Of a stretch of 33,493 nucleotides of DNA, positions 31,611 through 33,493 are shown in pieces. This DNA is from an archaeon. Its GTDB lineage: Archaea; Nanobdellota; Nanobdellia; Woesearchaeales; ARS49. The DNA is taken from assembly GCA_020051845.1 (NCBI GenBank), contig JAGVQG010000068.1, forward strand, positions 1 to 33,493. Direction: 5' to 3'. The notes below the pieces were generated by a model that saw only the letters and a program-made list of their open reading frames with translations, searched no databases and was not told where the DNA came from. The position numbers were made by a program, and so were the translations under genes. The stretch's first letter is position 1; each line of letters begins with the position of its first letter.

Positions 31611-31952
31611 TTACACCGCGGTCCGCAGGACACGCAGGTGTCGTGCGACCGTTTCCTTGTTGATGACGCTGAATTTGTAATCGTCCTCGCAAATCACGAA
31701 GTTCTGCTTGCGTTTGAACTCTATCGGAGCGTCCTTGTGCTTCTGGACTATATTGCGCAGGGTATCGACGCTCTCGCGCTGTTCTGGCGTGAGTTTCTTC
31801 ACGGCCACCAATGCCTGGCCTGCGTCGTCGAGATATTGGCACACTGAGATTAGGAGTTTCGGTTCCTGGGTGAGCGGATATGTCTGGGTGAGTATGTGGT
31901 CCGCGAGCGCGATCTTCTTGGCCGCAGCAGATAGGTCTACTACGTTTGACAT
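31611..31952 (-). CDS. Helical orphan, first gene of the MinD operon (113 aa)
   Basis: No family recognised. The N-terminal two thirds are helical (AAAKKIALADHILTQTYPL, LLISVCQYLDDAGQALVAVKK), again HEPN-like in general look; the last 25 residues (NFVICEDDYKFSVINKETVARH) contain two short strands and a helix. The ATG at 31952 is set by a TATA box 26 bases upstream, giving a leaderless operon start and ruling out longer frames up to 32051. The next gene begins 1 base after its stop codon. Confidence 0.75.
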   Translation of the reverse strand: MSNVVDLSAAAKKIALADHILTQTYPLTQEPKLLISVCQYLDDAGQALVAVKKLTPEQRESVDTLRNIVQKHKDAPIEFKRKQNFVICEDDYKFSVINKETVARHLRVLRTAV

Positions 31953-31973
31953 GCAGAGTTGTGTGCGTTGCAT

Positions 31974-31983
31974 TATATTTAAA
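31974..31983 (-). promoter_or_regulatory. TATA box for the MinD operon
   Basis: On the minus strand this reads TTTAAATATA, centred about 26 bases upstream of the ATG at 31952. It lies just before the stop codon of NAC. Confidence 0.65.
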
Positions 31984-31986
31984 CAC

Positions 31987-32322
31987 TCACTGTTGCTGGA
32001 GCTCCAGTATCGCCTTGGCGATGTCGCCTTCGTGCCGCTCGAGCGCCTCACGCGCCACTTCGGTAGATGCGCCTGTTTGGCTGACCACTGTGTTGACGTC
32101 GTCCTCGCTGAGTTCGGGCGTGGCGTTGATCGGCCGCACTTCCACTGTTCCTGATATCTGGAATGATTCCTGCCCCATCATCTTCACGATGGCCACAGAA
32201 GGATTCTGGATGACGAGTTCTTTGTCTTCGAGACGTATGATGACTTCTTTGGCGGCTATGTCCTCTTGCTGGACGCCCATCTGCCGCATTGCCTGCTGGA
32301 TCTGTTTCTGGTTTATCTTCAT
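31987..32322 (-). CDS. nac: Archaeal nascent polypeptide-associated complex protein (NAC)
   Basis: Ribosome-associated chaperone, 111 residues, homodimeric in archaea. After an N-terminal helix (INQKQIQQAMRQMG) comes the NAC domain (about 28-68, with EVIIRLEDKELVIQNPSVAIV) and a C-terminal UBA domain (about 74-110, with LSEDDVNTVVSQTG and ALERHEGDIAKAILEL). The ATG overlaps the Sec61-beta stop codon in ATGA, so the chaperone at the tunnel exit is translationally coupled to a translocon subunit. Confidence 0.94.
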   Translation of the reverse strand: MKINQKQIQQAMRQMGVQQEDIAAKEVIIRLEDKELVIQNPSVAIVKMMGQESFQISGTVEVRPINATPELSEDDVNTVVSQTGASTEVAREALERHEGDIAKAILELQQQ

Positions 32323-32495
32323 GCGCCGATCCACCCTGCACCGAAGCGATGCAGCAAAAGCACTATCAGGCCGATTATGATCGCGAGGATTATGACGTGT
32401 CCTGGTGCGATCTCAAGCTTGCTTTTGTAGTCGCTGAAGTAGCGGGTGAGTCCAGCGCCCGATGAGGGCATTGAAATTTTGTCGTCACGTGCCAT
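32319..32495 (-). CDS. secG: Preprotein translocase Sec61-beta subunit
   Basis: The 58-residue protein has the archaeal Sec61-beta hallmark ISMPSSGAGLTRYFSDYKS before a single tail transmembrane helix (HVIILAIIIGLIVLLLHRF). It is the small stabilising subunit of the SecYE-beta channel. I chose the ATG at 32495 (MARDDKIS), 28 bases after a TATA box at 32519-32527; the open frame upstream to 32552 runs into the RNase P RNA. Confidence 0.95.
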   Translation of the reverse strand: MARDDKISMPSSGAGLTRYFSDYKSKLEIAPGHVIILAIIIGLIVLLLHRFGAGWIGA

Positions 32496-32518
32496 GGTCT
32501 TCAGCTCAATTGATGGTG

Positions 32519-32527
32519 TTAATAAAG
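32519..32527 (-). promoter_or_regulatory. TATA box for Sec61-beta/NAC
   Basis: On the minus strand this reads CTTTATTAA, centred about 28 bases upstream of the ATG at 32495. It lies immediately after the 3' end of the RNase P RNA. Confidence 0.6.
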
Positions 32528-32528
32528 G

Positions 32529-32922
32529 TTGGGTTGGGTGAGCATACGCCACCTTTTGTCAGACCCCAATTCCTGGTTTGCAGGACAACGGCTTTGAAGC
32601 CGTTTGGACGGTCTGTGTCAGCATTCTACTACGCGGCCGCGAAGGCCTTGCACCCGCCAGTCCTAGCCGTTTCATCGTTCCCTTGAGGCATGCTCGGTCT
32701 TTTTCTTCGGCCGTTGCCGGCGTTGTTTAGCAGCAGGAACCTGGTTCCTGCGCGCAAGTGAGCTTTGCTCACTTTGCGACCTCATCGCGCACTCAAGGAC
32801 GTGTCGTTTGTGTACTGTTGCCCCCGGTTGCCCGGGCCGGCCTGCGCCGGTGGCGTGTTTGTGGTGGGCAGACGTTCCTCAGCGCCCTAGGGCACCGTTA
32901 GCAGACTACCCACCCAACCCAA
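32529..32922 (-). ncRNA. rnpB: RNase P RNA
   Basis: Catalytic RNA that trims 5' ends of pre-tRNAs. Conserved blocks on the minus strand: GAGGAACGTCTGCCCACC at 32880-32863 (CR-I), GATGAAACGG with GGGTGCAAGG at 32676-32646 (CR-II/III region), and AGAATGCTGACACAGACC within 32628-32606 (CR-V region). GTCTG of CR-I pairs with CAGAC of CR-V (P4). The ends pair over at least 10 bp (GGGTTGGGTG with CACCCAACCC), forming P1, and a TATA box lies 26 bases upstream of the 5' end. Length is about 394 bases. Exact ends are inferred from P1. Confidence 0.88.
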
Positions 32923-32943
32923 TTTATAATAGGCACTATGGAC

Positions 32944-32951
32944 TATATAAA
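32944..32951 (-). promoter_or_regulatory. TATA box for RNase P RNA
   Basis: On the minus strand this reads TTTATATA, centred about 26 bases upstream of the P1 5' strand. Confidence 0.65.
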
Positions 32952-32979
32952 TGTTGCGTGGAGACCGTAGTGACATCAC

Positions 32980-32987
32980 CTTATAAA
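32980..32987 (+). promoter_or_regulatory. TATA box for the YjdF-like gene
   Basis: CTTATAAA is centred about 26 bases upstream of the ATG at 33010, giving a leaderless mRNA divergent from the RNase P RNA. Confidence 0.6.
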
Positions 32988-33009
32988 GGGACGATGGCTT
33001 CTGGATCAC

Positions 33010-33493
33010 ATGGCCAAAGAAAGTTTCATTTCCAAACTCGAGCCGATCCACTGGCTCGCCATCTACTGCCTTGCCATATGCGTCTGGTCCGTGATCGGTG
33101 TCGCTGACTTCTGGATCTGGTTTTTCGAGCTTTGGGTGGGCTTCATCGGCCTTGCGATCCTGTTGTTCACTGCGAAACGTTTCCAGTTCAGCAACATGAT
33201 GTACGTTATTTTCGGTATCCATTTCACCGTACTCGCTATCGGCGCGCACTACACCTATGCAGGGATGCCTTTGTTCAATTGGTTGCGCGACACGTTCGAC
33301 TTGAGCAGGAATCATTTCGATCGTGTCGGCCATTTCATGCAGGGATTCACTCCTGCGCTCGTGGCAAGGGAGATCATCATGCGCAAGACCAGGCTTCAAT
33401 CAGGGGGTTTGCTCAGCTACCTGTGCGTGAGCGTGGCCGGCGGCATCACCGCATTCTGGGAGATCTTGGAAGCGTGGATTGTCATATTCTTCT
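33010..33493 (+). CDS. YjdF-like (DUF2238) membrane protein (3' partial)
   Basis: The first 161 codons are in the window and the frame runs off the edge; the family is usually about 200 residues. Several transmembrane helices are visible (WLAIYCLAICVWSVIGVADF, then FWIWFFELWVGFIGLAILLF). The family signature RNHFDRVGHFMQGFTPALVA followed by REIIMRK, and GGITAFWEILEAW, identify YjdF/DUF2238, whose function is unknown. The ATG lies 26 bases from a TATA box. A more diverged relative is the last gene of ABC module B. Confidence 0.85.
   Translation, partial: MAKESFISKLEPIHWLAIYCLAICVWSVIGVADFWIWFFELWVGFIGLAILLFTAKRFQFSNMMYVIFGIHFTVLAIGAHYTYAGMPLFNWLRDTFDLSRNHFDRVGHFMQGFTPALVAREIIMRKTRLQSGGLLSYLCVSVAGGITAFWEILEAWIVIFF

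Noticed and set aside
32808-33399. Frames over the RNase P RNA promoter region and antisense to the YjdF-like gene
   Set aside because: They cross RNA and promoter elements or oppose a frame with clear DUF2238 motifs.

Overview
The window is archaeal. It carries an archaeal-type ribosomal protein/RNA polymerase operon (uS13-uS4-uS11-rpoD-tRNA-Leu-eL18-uL13-uS9-rpoN), ABCE1, Sec61-beta followed by archaeal NAC, an SRP RNA with the archaeal helix-8 core, an RNase P RNA, a tRNA-His with a bulge-helix-bulge intron, and many TATA boxes about 26-28 bases upstream of start codons (leaderless transcription). A bacterial-type LeuRS, very tight packing and several small orphan membrane proteins suggest a DPANN archaeon (Woesearchaeota/Nanoarchaeota-like). 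That placement is inference from gene content, not a phylogeny.

Layout. 1-2384: 3' part of a giant Ig-repeat surface protein. 2392-4999: ABCE1 (-), an S51 peptidase (-) and a 50-residue zinc-ribbon protein (+); the last two diverge from one palindromic TATA box. 5032-5649: tRNA-Thr(CGU), an array of three tRNA-3'-end-like hairpin units, and an HNH nuclease (-). 5783-16416: two convergent, paralogous MacB-like ABC modules. Module A (+) is ATPase, CARDB-like exported protein, permease, then the AmmeMemoRadiSam trio (radical SAM, Memo, AMMECR1). Module B (-) is ATPase, CARDB-like protein, permease, permease, small membrane protein. Genes overlap or nearly touch, so each module looks like one transcription unit.

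16540-21006 (+): a pair of paralogous membrane-anchored proteins, a DHH-phosphoesterase-like protein lacking the DHH motif, a 25-residue basic peptide gene with its own promoter, Shine-Dalgarno sequence and T-run, a site-2 protease, a class III cyclase-like protein, the SRP RNA and an unknown helical protein. 21008-28477 (-): yjbQ, bacterial-type leuS, an Sfm1-like SPOUT methyltransferase, then the ribosomal protein/RNA polymerase operon, whose transcript appears to start with a folded leader.

28686-33493: a membrane protein, tRNA-His, an orphan, a four-gene operon with a MinD-type ATPase and two helical orphans, Sec61-beta/NAC, RNase P RNA, and a 3'-truncated YjdF-like (DUF2238) membrane protein. 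No stretch over 300 bases lacks a gene. I saw no CRISPR array, insertion sequence or transposase. All family calls come from reading motifs by eye; no database search was run.
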